DNA of 64,000 nt, taken from the NCBI RefSeq assembly GCF_019320115.1, contig NC_089584.1, positions 102,906,320-102,970,319 of the forward strand. Direction: 5' to 3'. The position numbers and the translations under genes are program-made. This document shows positions 1-12,055 of this stretch, piece by piece. The notes under the pieces were generated by a model, which saw nothing but the letters and a program-made list of their open reading frames with translations, had not been told where the DNA came from and did not search any database. Numbering within the stretch: the first letter of the stretch is position 1; the number at the start of each line of letters is the position of its first letter. The DNA is from Miscanthus floridulus. Taxonomy: Eukaryota; Streptophyta; Magnoliopsida; Poales; Poaceae.

Positions 1-1
1 A

Positions 2-1380
2 GAATGCTTCAGCATAGATGATGAAGGTGTATTATGGTTCAAGGATCGCCCTTTGGTACCAAAGGTTCCTGAGTTGTGGTAGTCAATTCTGGAAGAGGCA
101 CTTGCTACGAGGTTATCTATCCATCCGGGAAGCAACAAGATGTACCATGACTTGAAGCAAAGATTTTGGTGGACTAAAATGAAAATAGAGATTGCTAGAT
201 ATATAGCAAAGTGTGATACTTGTCAAAAGATGAAAGCTATACATTTGAGGTTTGCTGGTGAATTACAACCATTACCTATTCCATCCTGGAAGTGGGAGGA
301 CATAAGTATGGACTTTATTATTGGTCTACCTAAGACATCAAAGGGATTTGACTCAATATGGGTTATTGTAGATCGACTAACCAAGTCAGCACATTTTCTT
401 CCAGTTCAGAATACATATCCCACTATACGATATGCCAAGATATATTTAGAGTGAATTGTGAGTCTCCATGGAGTACCCAAGACTATTGTGTCCGATAGGG
501 GTACACAGTTTGTCTCCAACTTTTGGAAATAATTGCATTCTTCATTGGGTACCAAACTATTATACAGTACAGCTTATAATCTGCAGACTGATGGGCAAAC
601 TGAAAGAGTCAATCAAGTGCTTGAAGATATGTTAAGGTGTTGTGTCCTTAACTATTCCAATAAGTGGGACGAATGCTTACCTTTGGCCAAGTTCTCATAC
701 AACAATAGTTATCAGGAAAGCATTAGAATGGCTCCATTTGAAGCACTCTGTGGTCGTAGATGCAGAACATCGCTGAGTTGGTCTGAGCCTAGAGAAAGAA
801 GATTCTTTGAGGTTGACCTTGTGAAAGAAACAGAAGACAAGGTTAAGCAAATACAAAGTAATTTGAAGATAGCTCCATCCCGACAAAAGAGTTATGCGGA
901 TAGACAACGTAGACCATTGGTGTTTAACAAAGGAGATTTTGTATATCTGAAAGTATCACCAATGAAGGGAGTTACCTGTTTTGGTGTTAAAGGCAAGTTG
1001 GCACCTCGATATATTGGACCATTTCAAATTTTAGAGAGGTATGGAAAAGTGGCATATCGCTTGAAATTACCAAAACATCTCGTAGCTGTACATGATGTGT
1101 TTCTCAAAGTTGGCACCTCGATATATTGGACCATTTCAATTGAAGAAGTGTCTTCGAGTGCCTGAGCAGAATGTTGAAGTTGAAGGAGTGGAACTTAAAC
1201 CAGATTTGACTTATTCTGAATATCCTATCTGAGTTTTGGATTAGAAAGATCGTGTTACTCGAAGGAGGATAATCAAGTTCCACAAGATACAATGGAATCA
1301 TCATTAAGAAGAAGAAGCTACTTGGGAATCAGAAGATTACTTGCTAGAAAAAATTCCAAAGTTTCTGGCGTCAATATAGA
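2..1380 (+). pseudogene. broken gypsy pol: integrase and chromodomain tail
   Basis: The frame starting at base 2 reads through the integrase zinc finger (IHPGS..MYHDL with its histidines near 120-150, CDTCQ near 212-226). It continues into the catalytic core (WKWEDISMDFIIGLP at about 286-330, then GVPKTIVSDRG) and the GDFVYLKVSPMKG region at about 930-970. Stop codons interrupt it near 86, at 452-454 (TGA where Arg is expected) and at about 530 (TAA where Gln is expected). Near 1107-1139 a 33-bp copy of an upstream segment replaces the expected HDVFHVSQLKK region. A chromodomain-like end (RRIIKFHKIQWNHH, EATWESEDYLLEKIP) follows at about 1260-1365. In life this enzyme would insert the element's cDNA, and the tail would direct it to particular chromatin. 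Confidence 0.88.
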
Positions 1381-1546
1381 ATAGAGTAATGTTAGTTGAG
1401 CTCGGTTGTTACAAATTGTGTTTTGTAAAGAGACCTCAGCTGTTTTATGGATAGATTTTGTATGTGTTCTTGCGATACATTTCCTTTTCCATTACTTACC
1501 CTATGGTTTTGAATCTCGGGGTGAGATTTCTTTTAGGGGGAAGGAT

Positions 1547-4500
1547 TGTAACACCCCAGGTGTTTAAATACTAAAAACAGGACATGTCATCATATGCATT
1601 GCAAGGCATTGGTCATATTGCAAACTTTGATATGCATTCACTAAAACAAGTTTACATTTATGTGGTATGTGTTGAATTGTATGGTTTGAATCAAGTGCAA
1701 AATTTGGTTTAGATTTGAATTTTCAAGAAAACCCTAATTTTCAGTATTTAAATCCTACCCTAAAAACCCATTTCAAAATCTAAGCATATTTTGGGGTTGA
1801 GCCTTAAAGCAAAAGTGTAGAGCTTGTCAAGTTATACAAAGTTTGTTTTTGGAGTTTTCAAAGTTGTTATGAAAAATTTGAAGTAATTTGAAAAGGCATA
1901 ATTCCTTAAATGTTCCCTATTTGAATTCAAAAGTTCATTTCAAAATGTAGACCAAATTAGGGGTTGGTTATAAAAGCAAAGTTGTAGAACTTGGAATTTT
2001 GAACAACTTTTATTTTTGGAAATTTTTGAGTTGTTATACAAATTTGGGAGTAATTTGAATTTGAAAACGAATGTCAATTCTGTAATGACTATGAACAGTG
2101 TTCACCGCCTAAGCTACATGGCCGGCGATCTTCTTTGGCATTCCAGGCGCGTTGTGGCTGTCTTTGGCGTCACGCTGGCGTAGGGAAAGGCTCCGTCGTG
2201 GCTTTCTTGAGCTTCTGAGCCGCGTTATAAGTACCGAGACGCCGTCGTCGTCATTTTTCTTCTTCCTCTGTTTTCACCGCCGCCGATGCCATAGCTCCGT
2301 CGAGCTCTCGCCGTCGACCTAGCATCGTTGCCCTCTCGATAAAGGCTGTCCTAGCTTTGTCTCTTCCTGGCGAACATAGCTAGCCAACCTTGGTCACCTG
2401 AAATTGCTAGGAACTCGCTATCCACGCTCTTCTTCCTCACGGCCGGCCGAACCACCGTCGTGTTCGCCTCACCGTGGCTCGTGCTCCACGGTGCGTATCC
2501 ATCCTTGATTTGTACCCCTTCTGCTTCACTGTGTTACCATGGTCCTCTGTGACCTTTTGATTGAACCATTCCTTCATTGCAGTCACTAGGAGTCGAGCTT
2601 GCCATCGCCGTCGTTGCTGTCACCGTCGTCTGACGCCACCCTTACTGATCATCATCTACCGCACGTTCTAACACGTTTGTGGTGAGCTTCTGTTGCTTCT
2701 CGAGTAGTTTTAGAGAGCTCTAGCAAGATCTAGTTGCTTGAACACCATGGTGTCGCCATGTCCTGCTCGGCCGAGCCGCCATGGGTGGTGTAGTGCTTGG
2801 TTCTAGTCGCGTTTGGTCTTGGTTGTGCCACCAATCGTTGCGCCTTGTTGTGGTGATCACCGTGGTGCCTTTACCTTCGTCATTAGTCTCACCGATGGCG
2901 AGGAATCGCTGGTCAACGTGCGTGTTGCTGGAGTCAAAGTCAGAGGTTGAAGATGACAGGCGGGACCCGATGTCAGTGACTCAGCGTTCAAATGGAAATT
3001 TTTCTAATTTCTGAAATGAATGAATAGTGTATGCTTTTGTTATTTTTGTGTAGAATTATTTAGAGCTCCAAAAATTATGAAATTTTTTGTGTGACCTCTC
3101 TGTGATGTATATTATTTAAGAAAAATATGAAATGTTGTTTTTCAGTACTTTTTGAATGTGATAAAAATTGGTCAATTAATTAATAAATGAGTTTCCATGA
3201 TTTTTCTAGGCTTATTTATGTATCCAAAAATTATGAAAATTGTTTTTCCACTTAGTTATCATGTGATGAACATTTACAAAAAATTTGAGGTCAATTGGAA
3301 CAAGTTTATTTATTTCATCATTCTTAATTAATTAATTAATTCATAAAAGCAAATAGTAACCTTTAGTGATTTAGGTTTTGTTTGAATTTTTGATTGAGTG
3401 ATGTCCTTGGGTCATTAGTTGATAATGATCCTTGGCAATTGAATTAGGTGTTACGAGAAGGTTTAGTTAGTTTGACTAGTAACTGTACCGCAAAGGAAAG
3501 TTGTATTCCAGTTGTTAACTTTTGCATCCATCATCGAGCATCATGTTTCGTATTTCGCATCATGTTAAACATGGCATTGTTACTATGTGTAGTGAATGAA
3601 GGTGAACACGTGGTAGTTAATCAAGTTGTGGAGGAGGTTAATTCGTCTGTTGAGGTCGGATCGAATACTTGTAGAACGTCGCAGGAACCGGACTTTTCTA
3701 TCAACGAAGGCAAGCCCCGGATGCATACAACCCTACCTTGTGTTTCACAAATTAATTTTGCTTTTGCTTTTCTATACTGCATTAAGTGATTAGGAGTTAA
3801 GTAAAGCCTAATTGGTGCATTACCAACATTGTTTTCCGTAACTACCTTGTTACTAGTTTATGTCGTAAATGTCTAGTTATGCTTAGCCATGCTTAGACAG
3901 ATCAAAGTCGGGTGATTACCTATCAACTGCAGGTTTTAAATGGATCTTTGGTTACTTATGTTATCATGTGATATGAGCATGTGGAGTAATAAATCTAGAT
4001 CGGGTGGATTCGGTATGTGAGAGCCACAAGACGTGGAGGTCTTATGAGCGGGTTCTTTCCGCCTATATCGGTTAAGGTCCATACCATTGTTGAACTGTGT
4101 GCGGTGAGACTTTGTAGTACTAACCACATACTCCAGTAAGCCTTAACTTGGTGATTCTAGTACGAGAATGGCTACTCGCGCATTGGGAGTGGAGAGATGG
4201 CGGGAATAGCGTGTACCCACATGGCAATGGGCTGGATTGGTGGAGTACTGTATTCTCGGGTGGCGTGGACCCATTCTTGTTTTAGAGGATCCGAGAGTAG
4301 GTTGGTATATATAGGTCGGGGACCTGCATATGTCGTGTGGTCTAGAATTCCTAGCTGGGTTTATAATCGGTTTGAATCATCGTTGCTCCTCGGTTATGGA
4401 GACTCACTTCTCTGTTCATCATCGTAGTTTAATAACTAAACTTGAGAAGGTGTTGGATATGAAGTTTCATGATCTCAATACGGATCGTGTCATCTTTGTA

Positions 4501-5118
4501 TATGATTACATGAAGTTTTTAATGTCAAATTAAAGAATTTTGTTAAAGAGCTTTTACGCAAAATAACTTTGATTATTGCTAAAGCTATACCTTGAATCCC
4601 TGAGCCTACATTCCTGAGTTTATCAGTTCTTATTTTGGTTAAGTCTTGTTGAGTACTTTTATACTCAGGGTTCGTTGACCCTTGTTGCAGGTGAGCCTCA
4701 TGAACAGATCTATTTTGGATCGTGCTGCATGACTATTGTTCGATCTGACGATGAGAAGTAAATGTGTGGCCCTTGGGCAGGGCAACTTTTGTGTGATCTG
4801 TAATATGTTATAATACCACTCCACTACTACGTTTGTAATATTAATCAAACTTAGTTGTATGGTTTGTAACATATGATTTGTAAATTATGTTATTGTAAGT
4901 CTTTCGCTGTTTTTACTCTGATGTATATATTTGAATAAATATTGTAATATTGCAATGACTCTGTAATGTGATCCTACTCGGAAATCGTGGATGATTCGGG
5001 GTTCTCCGAGGACACCCGACAGTCTTCTTAAGTTACCGGGAACATATGTATAGATGTCAAAGGTCATTGGACAGTGACAGGTGCATGTGGGCCCTATAAT
5101 TTAGGAGGTTCTGCCACA
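1547..5118 (+). repeat. 3' LTR of element A
   Basis: A 3572-bp long terminal repeat runs from TGTAACACCCC after a purine tract to TTCTGCCACA. Its 3' third holds the stretch ATACTCAGGGTTCGTTGACC (about 4662-4681), which recurs in similar form in the LTR fragment at 35781-36388, so the two belong to related families. A GC-rich segment (about 2100-2960) and an AT-rich segment (about 3000-3400) lie inside it. Short ORFs in it, such as 2781-3014, have no recognisable content and I do not call them genes. Confidence 0.82.
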
Positions 5119-5193
5119 CCCATGTGCACCCCAATTTGCCCAGCTATTGCCTGACCAGTGTCGTTGATGTAATTGCGCCACCACAGTCGTCGC
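5119..5193. other. 75-bp spacer between elements A and B
   Basis: This short stretch separates the end of the gypsy LTR from the start of the copia LTR. Its first 5 bases may be A's target duplication and its last 5 (GTCGC) B's, but neither partner is visible. I see nothing else in it. Confidence 0.5.
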
Positions 5194-6783
5194 TGTTGAA
5201 AGCATCTAGGCCCCTAGTTGGGTTTTGGTGATTAATGACAATACAAGATTACTATGACTAATGTGTGTTTTGCAAAGGCAATTAAGTTAGGTCATGGTAA
5301 TGGAGATCAATTGGGCAATCAAGGTGGTCATGCCCCTATGATGGAAATCATTTCATTTTTCAAAGGATGGACGACAAGGTTAAGGATGACTAGTTCTAAG
5401 TGTCGATTGGAGTTGGAGAGACACTTAGAGTAGTTTAGGACTTTGTCTTTCCTTTGGCCATACTATTAAGGGGGGTATGGATAGGTAGCTTGATCTAGAT
5501 GAGTCTAGTAAGTTTGGTGTGGTGCACACTTGTTAAAACTAGCGCTAGGTAGCTCCTACATATGCCTAAGATCCTTTGGAGCGAACTCCATTCACATATG
5601 TTCAAGAGTTTGAAGTGAATGGAGGGTCAAATGCTGACCAGACACTGGCTTCGGTGAGACTAGATGCTGGCCGCAGGGTCTGGTCAGTTCATTTGACCAA
5701 GGAGATTGCGTTCGGTGTGACCGGATGCTAAGTGGTCGAGTGACCGGACGCTGAGGACCAGTGTCCGGTCGACTCTAGTAAGGTTCTAGAGAAGGAATTC
5801 TGTGACCAGACGCGATCGGTCAGTACTGACCGGACCCTAGAGGTTCAGCGTCTAGTCGAGTACAGTAAGGTTCTAGTGAGGATTTAATGTGATCGGACGT
5901 GTCCGGTTAGTGGTGATCAGACCCTGCCAGCGTTCGGTCAACACTTAATCACTGGTGTGCGGGTTGAACTGACCAGAGCGTCCGATCAACATGACCGGAG
6001 CGTCCGATCACCCCATAGAGGCACATAACGGTTCATTTTTCAGGCTGCCTTATAAATAGAAGATCCACTCATGTGTGGAGTCACTTTTGCTCATTTCAAT
6101 AGCTAAGAAACATGTTTGTGAGTGCCAAGAAGAGCAAGGTCCTAGTGAGGTGATTGAGATTTGAGAATCCAAGAGAGTAGCCTCATTAGTGAATCAAGAG
6201 TAGCAAACTGTGCATCCACCGTTCTCATTAGGCTTTGCGTGGTCAAGTGAGAGTTCGTGCTTGTTACTCTTGGTGATCGCCATCACCTAGATGGCTTGGT
6301 GGTGATTGGGAGCTTGGTGATCACCCAACAGAGCTTGTGGGTGACCCAACTCAAGTTGTGAGTGGTTTTGGGTGATTCACCACAACGGAGTATCGAAGAA
6401 TCAACCCATAGAAAGCACTTGATCCTTGCGCGGATTAAGGGGGAGCTACACCCTTGCGTGGGTGCTCCAATGAGGACTAGTGGGGAGTGGCGACTTTCCG
6501 ATACCTTGGTAAAATATCGCCACGTTCCTCTCTCTCTCTATTTACTTTGAGTATTTACTTTGAGCATTTACTTTAAGCAATTCAATACTTATTTTTACAT
6601 TCATAGAATTGCCATGCTAGAGTAAGTTTGGAACATAGGTTGCAAGTCCTTTGTGCGTTAGATTAATAGAAACATTTTTCTAGGCACAAGGGGTTAATTG
6701 GGCTAACCGTAGGATTTATTTATTACAAGAAAATTTAGAATTAGCCCAATTCACCCCCCCTCTTGGGCATCTTGATCCTTTCA
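5194..6783 (+). repeat. 5' LTR of copia element B
   Basis: The LTR begins TGTTGAAAGCATCTAGGCCC and ends GATCCTTTCA, giving the usual TG..CA ends, and is directly followed by a primer binding site. The segment 5620-6010 is packed with GACCGGA-type words and their inverted partners (TCCGGTC). A likely TATA-type sequence (TATAAATAGA) lies at about 6051-6060, so transcription would start shortly downstream. Confidence 0.85.
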
Positions 6784-6800
6784 ATTGTTATCGGAGCCTC
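6784..6800 (+). other. primer binding site of element B
   Basis: TTGTTATCGGAGCCTC directly follows the LTR. It resembles the TGGTATCAGAGC sequence complementary to the 3' end of initiator methionine tRNA, with mismatches that suggest decay. Confidence 0.7.
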
Positions 6801-6836
6801 ATGCTCACGTTTTTAAGCTTAATCGCTTAGAGCAAG

Positions 6837-7549
6837 ATGCCTCACGAGGATGGACCTCCTCCTATCTTTGAGGGAGATGACTTTCCATATTGGAAAATCC
6901 GCATGGAGGCATACTTAGAAGCTCTAGATGTTGGTATACTTAGAGCCACCTCACAAGGCTTCCCAAAACCTTGGGATGCTACACACTTATAAGGCGATGA
7001 GGTTAATTATGAAAAGTGGAATGCAAAGGCTCAGAACACCATCTTTAGAGGCCTTTGCAAATATGTGTTCAACCACATAAGGAACCACAAAGATGCCCAT
7101 GCACTATGGTCGGACGTTTGTGCGCTCCATGAGGGAACCAAGAGTGAGCGTGAGGAACGCTATCATCTTGTGATTAAAAAGCTAAATTCATTTGAGATGC
7201 TTCCCAAAGAATGTGATAATGAGATGTATTCACGTTTGAATGTTCTTGGGCTTGGACTTACTCAAATGTCACCATCCGACGTTGTGAGAAAGATCTTGAG
7301 TGTCCTCCCCATTAACAAATATGGGCATATTGTGATCGTGCTACACCAAGGTGATCTTTCCACCGCTACACCGACACAAATCTTGGGAAAGATCAATGCT
7401 CATGAGATGTACATGCACATCACGCCATAAGATGGCTCATCCTCTACTAAGAAGAAAGAGAAGGACTTAGCATTCAAAGCTAGCCAAGATAAGGGCAAAG
7501 CAAGACTTGAGTATGAGAGCTCAAGTGATGAAGAAGATGAAGATGAAGA
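6837..7549 (+). pseudogene. copia gag, 5' part (element B)
   Basis: The frame begins at ATG 6837 with MPHEDGPPPIFEGDDFPYWK, the typical start of SIRE-type gag. The UBN2-like capsid region follows (about 6990-7430). In-frame stops occur at about 6990 and 7428, both TAA at places where Gln would fit. At 7549 the frame is cut inside an acidic stretch by insertion of chromovirus C. The frame resumes in phase at 22982 once one copy of the 5-bp target duplication is ignored, so the gag was continuous when C inserted. Gag would form the virus-like particle that packages element RNA. Confidence 0.85.
7545..7549. repeat. left target-site duplication of element C (GAAGA)
   Basis: GAAGA lies immediately before the terminal TG of the left LTR and is repeated at 22977-22981 immediately after the terminal CA of the right LTR. 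This proves that 7550-22976 went in as one unit. Confidence 0.95.
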
Positions 7550-10500
7550 TGTCGCAGAACCAACCAATTTATAAGAATACAAGTACAATGGCAATCCGCA
7601 AACGGTCGCACTGTCATACTTGAACCCATATAAACCCGGCAGTCCATCGAGTACCACGACGGGTCTCGATAAACGATTTACAACAACCAAGATCGTACAG
7701 GATTCAACATACATGCCACATATTACATAAAGTTCACATATACTTTTCATCATCAAAGTACGGATAAAAGTTATTACAAACCAAGTTTGATAAATAAAGC
7801 GGAAGCAAATAAGTTCGAAGATAAAGTTTCCAACATAGTTTGATACAGTGCCAAGCCAGATCATGGTCCACAAAAGCAAAGATAGGAATTACTATAGAAG
7901 CCTGCCTAAGGCTTACTCCTCATCCACGGCGGGATAGAAGCAACTCTTACAATACCCATGATACACAGTGCCATCTGCAACAATGGGAAATAAAACCCTA
8001 AGTACGAGAAGGTACTCAGCTAGACTTACCCGTCATGAACCAGAAATAAAATGACTCCAAGGATTATGCAAGGCTGTATAAGTGGACGTAACTTGACAAC
8101 ATTTTTGCGTAAAAGCAATTAAATCATGGTACAGTTACAAATTCTTTACCAAGTTATTTATAACTATCCATTTCTAGGTTAGCAACTATCATGTGCCAAA
8201 CATGTGGTATATCATTTAGAAGCATACAATAGTAACCATAGCAGGTATTGTAATTCCCTTTTTATCCGAACCATCATGTTTCATAACACAGTTGCTACGA
8301 TGTTGGGACTAGCCAAGTTTCTCACTATCCGGGAGAGACAGCGATTCGAATCGATTTCAACCAGCTGGAAATTTATTCCTAACACAAACCCAGGTCTACC
8401 AGCCACGATAGCCTTAGGTCACCTTTGGTACAACTCTGGTACACATTTCGTGGGTCTGTACTACGCCGCACAATCTAGAACACTAGATGCTAGGATGCTC
8501 AGGCCAAGCCTACCCTTGGGCTCAGTCTGATCGTTCCCCGGAAGGAGCGCACAAAAGAACGATTCCCGGCCTGAGTTGAATTACTCGGCTCCACGGTCGG
8601 AACGAGTTATCCGGCTAGCTAAGTGAGAGGCATGCGTTCAATCTTGTTAGAAGTGCCAACAATGGTACGGTCCTTAATCGACACAGACAGGGATAAATCC
8701 ACACCCAAGACCTCCATGTCTTGTCGCTTCTCTATCGACTTCCCGTCTAGTCTCGATTTACTTTTACCCCATGGTTCTTGTTTCACGATAGCAAATATAG
8801 CCAACCATGCTCCGGTATCCACCTATATCTCGCAGGTGATAGGACATCACCCGACTTCTACCGGTCTAAGCATGGCTAAGCATATATATTCGATCCTGGA
8901 CCTATACCGGTTAAAGGTGTAATATCTGGACAAGGAATGTACATGCATCAAGTGGTTCCATTCAACTCGTATAACCTAATGCAGCAATCATAAGTACTTA
9001 AGTAAACATTTGTAAATTACTGGGAGACTTATAATGCTCCGGGGCTTGCCTCGCAGAAAGGAAGTAGGGCGATGGTCTGGGCACTCCGGAAGCTCTTCAG
9101 GGTTCTGCTCCACGCCTTCAGGAGCTGCGGCTTGTGGATCCTCCTGTTGATTCCCTTCCTCTACTTCTTTGAATTCTAGCAACATGATCTCTTCCTCCGA
9201 TCCTAGATGCATGAGTATGGCATAAGTATTACGAATGCATATATGTTAACAAGTGCATCATGTTGATTGAGTAGGTGCATATCTCTTCTCGATTATTACT
9301 TAACTACTTCTACAATGCATCGACTATGCCACAAATAGTAGCTACTTGTTTCACTCATAACTAGAGTTCTACTAATCCAAAAACAGTGATCCTAGACTTT
9401 CTGGAAAGCTTATCAAATTCTCTACAACTTTATTATTAACCATTTTTACACTACACATCAGTTTCAACATGCAACTCATCACACTCTAGAATCAGTCCGG
9501 AAACTATTTAATATGCAATATAAAGTAATAATACTTCTACTTCATGTAATCATTCAAAATTTGACAACATAGAATCTACCAACAGTTTAAGCATACCAAA
9601 TACATTTAAGATAATATAATGGTGAAACCCAAACTATTTATTTAATTACCTTTATTATTTTATTTAGATATCTAGGTTAAATAATAAACATATATCAGAT
9701 ATACTTAATAAATTCTGAAACATTTACAGTGCCTTACTAATGCTATCAAAGGACTACTATAAAAATTTCATGTCATTTTACCAAGTAGAACATCCTATAC
9801 AAAAATGACAAGGAAGTAAGGCTTGAAATAGCATAAATGGAAAATCCTATTGAAAAGTGTCAAGCAACAGATTTCCTATTTTTCTCAACATCCATAGGGT
9901 ACTAGGATTACCTCCAACAAATTTCATGAATTTTGGACTCATAATTAATTTATGAAAATTCATGCAAGGATTCACTATCCATAAAAGAAAAATCTATAAC
10001 TATAAATCTACCCATGCACTGGTCCTCAAATGTTTACCAGAGCTCATATATGCTAAGACTAGCTTACCACAAAAATTTCATAATTTTTGGAGCACATGAA
10101 CTCTAGATATAAAATAAACAAATTTGAGTGCATTCAAAAGCACATTTCAAATCCCTATTTAAATCTCCAAAAATTTCTACTGTTGAAGATAAAAACATAT
10201 TTTTCCTAAATACTACACTTCCTAAGGAACACAACCAACTTTATTTCACAATTTTTGAAGTTACCAAACTGGAGATCTAAAAATAACAAAAACACATGAA
10301 ATCAGGATTTAAATCTGAAAAGAATGAACTAGCTTTCAAGTTAGAGTCGCTGACAAACGGGACCCACAAGTCAGGGGACCCCACATGTCAGTGAAACAGA
10401 ATAGAGCAACGGCGTGGAATCAACGCGGGAACGACGGAGCTCGCCGACGGCGGGGTTGCCGGCGGTGACATCATCACCAGATGTTCTACTCGACATTGCG

Positions 10501-12012
10501 CACCCAACCATCTACTTGGTGGGACTGCTCGTCGGTGCTAGCAATGGCAGCGGCGCTCATGGCGGAGCGGTGGCGCTGGACGACGGCGAGGCGCTGGTGG
10601 AAGCCACGGCAAAGTCAAGTGACACACTCTACAGGACTACGGAGACTCTACGACGGTGGCTACGCGACCAAGATGGCTAGAGTGGCTCCAACGAAGCACG
10701 GCCACGGCAGTAGCCATGGCAGAGCTCCGACGAAGGCAAACCCACGACGGCGCAACGTTGAACGTGGCTTACCAAGGCAAAATCGTGGGTGCTGCAAGGT
10801 GGAAACGGTGGGGAAAGTGGAGACGGAGCTACGAGTGTGACTGATTGGCGAATGGAACGACGGTGAGCGCTGGTGAGCTCAGCGGAGTGGCTATGATGGC
10901 GATGGCGTGGCGGGTGCTTGGAGGCTGCACTGTGGTGAAGGGGAAGCTAGAAAAGCGAAATGGGAAGCGCAGGGCGATGCGGGCGAGCGTGGGGGTGTTG
11001 AAGGCGTGTACTGGCCCGACGTGGCCTAGCTAGGCAGAGCAGAGGCGACGCATGGCCTCTCCTCCTCCACGCGGCGGCCATGGCCTAAAGGCGGTCGGCC
11101 ACTGACGCCGTGATTTAGTTCGTTCAGACAACCCGAAGCCGAGCCTGACGCCAAGTTTTCACGCTGATGCAACGGCTAATCCATGGCTCCAATTCGTAAC
11201 TGACCTAAACAACTTTTGTAGACCTAAGTACCAGCTAATAATCTTGTTCAAAGAACTCATTCTAATTCGCAACAGAAATGGAGTAATATCACCCCAAACA
11301 TCGGCTGTCAGTCTGTCAGTTGAAAAAGACTTGGTGAAATTTGCTAAGTGTTGAAATCAATGATTTGATGATTTTTGTGAGACCAATTCAAGCATGTTAG
11401 AAGCTAAATCAGTCAATGACCCAAAAATAAAAGTTGTTCCTTATGTCAAATACTACAACTTTGCTTTAGTGAACTCCTCCATGCAAGGTCTCTAACACCT
11501 AGTTCCAAATTGGTCAAACATGTCACATTTAAAAGATGAAACACATCAAAGCATGGCTTAATGACCTATTTACCCCTAACCATGAATATCAAAGTTGTTT
11601 ATAATGATACCCTAAACATGTTTAAGCAATTTGCAAGGTCATTTAATCATTTCATGTAGTAGTCACTCATAGAGCTATTTAAAGTAATCACATGAAATAT
11701 GCCTTAAAGGCTTGATTATGAAAAGTGACTTTCATGAACCATGCACTAATTGCTAACCCAAGTGTGGTTACATGTTTTTGTGACTCACATCTACCAAGTA
11801 CATGTTTTCATTCATGATTATTTGCATAAGTACAAAGAAACATGCAAAAACAAGCAAACGTTGCAAATGTTTCAAGAAACACGAGATAACAAGCAATGTT
11901 TCATATGTTTCCATCAAATGTTTCAATTGTAAATGATGATTTATGAATGCTTGATGATCATGCTCATGTTATGCAAGTCAAGTTATGCAAGGCTAACACC
12001 CGAGGTGTTACA
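7550..12012 (-). repeat. 3' LTR of element C
   Basis: In + orientation it starts TGTCGCAGAAC and ends GAGGTGTTACA; on the coding strand it therefore runs TGTAACACC to TCTGCGACA. It is 4463 bp, 14 bp longer than its partner because of a small duplication near 11974-11990 (GTTATGCAAG repeated). It contains a GC-rich block at 10400-11100 whose short ORFs recur in the other LTR and look like chance frames. Confidence 0.95.
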
Positions 12013-12026
12013 GCCCCTCCCCCTTA
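12013..12026 (-). other. polypurine tract of element C
   Basis: On the - strand AAGGGGGAGGGGC sits directly before the start of the 3' LTR. Such a tract primes second-strand DNA synthesis in LTR elements. Confidence 0.8.
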
Positions 12027-12055
12027 TAAAAATCTCGTCCCGAGATTTGCAAGAC

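Larger units (their letters stand above)
1..5118 (+). mobile_element. Ty3/gypsy chromovirus, 3' end (element A)
   Basis: This is the 3' portion of a Ty3/gypsy LTR retrotransposon that enters from the left edge of the window. It shows the end of pol (integrase, then a chromodomain-like tail), a polypurine tract at about 1531-1546 and a 3' LTR that begins TGTAACACCCC and ends TTCTGCCACA. The tail wording (TWE..DYL) and the LTR termini resemble the Tekay/Del branch of chromoviruses; that lineage call is inference. The 5 bases after the LTR (5119-5123, CCCAT) are the candidate target duplication, but its partner lies outside the window. The coding part is broken by stops and a local rearrangement, so the copy is dead. 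Confidence 0.9.

Noticed and set aside
2781..3014. Small ORF in the LTR of element A
   Set aside because: No conserved content, inside LTR sequence, and no sign of use.
7400..7879. 159-codon - strand ORF
   Set aside because: It spans the junction between copia gag and the LTR of element C and has no domain; a chance frame.
10414..11033. Overlapping GC-rich ORFs (and counterparts at 21428-22109)
   Set aside because: They sit in both LTRs of element C, in several frames and on both strands, with low-complexity content. They are composition artefacts.
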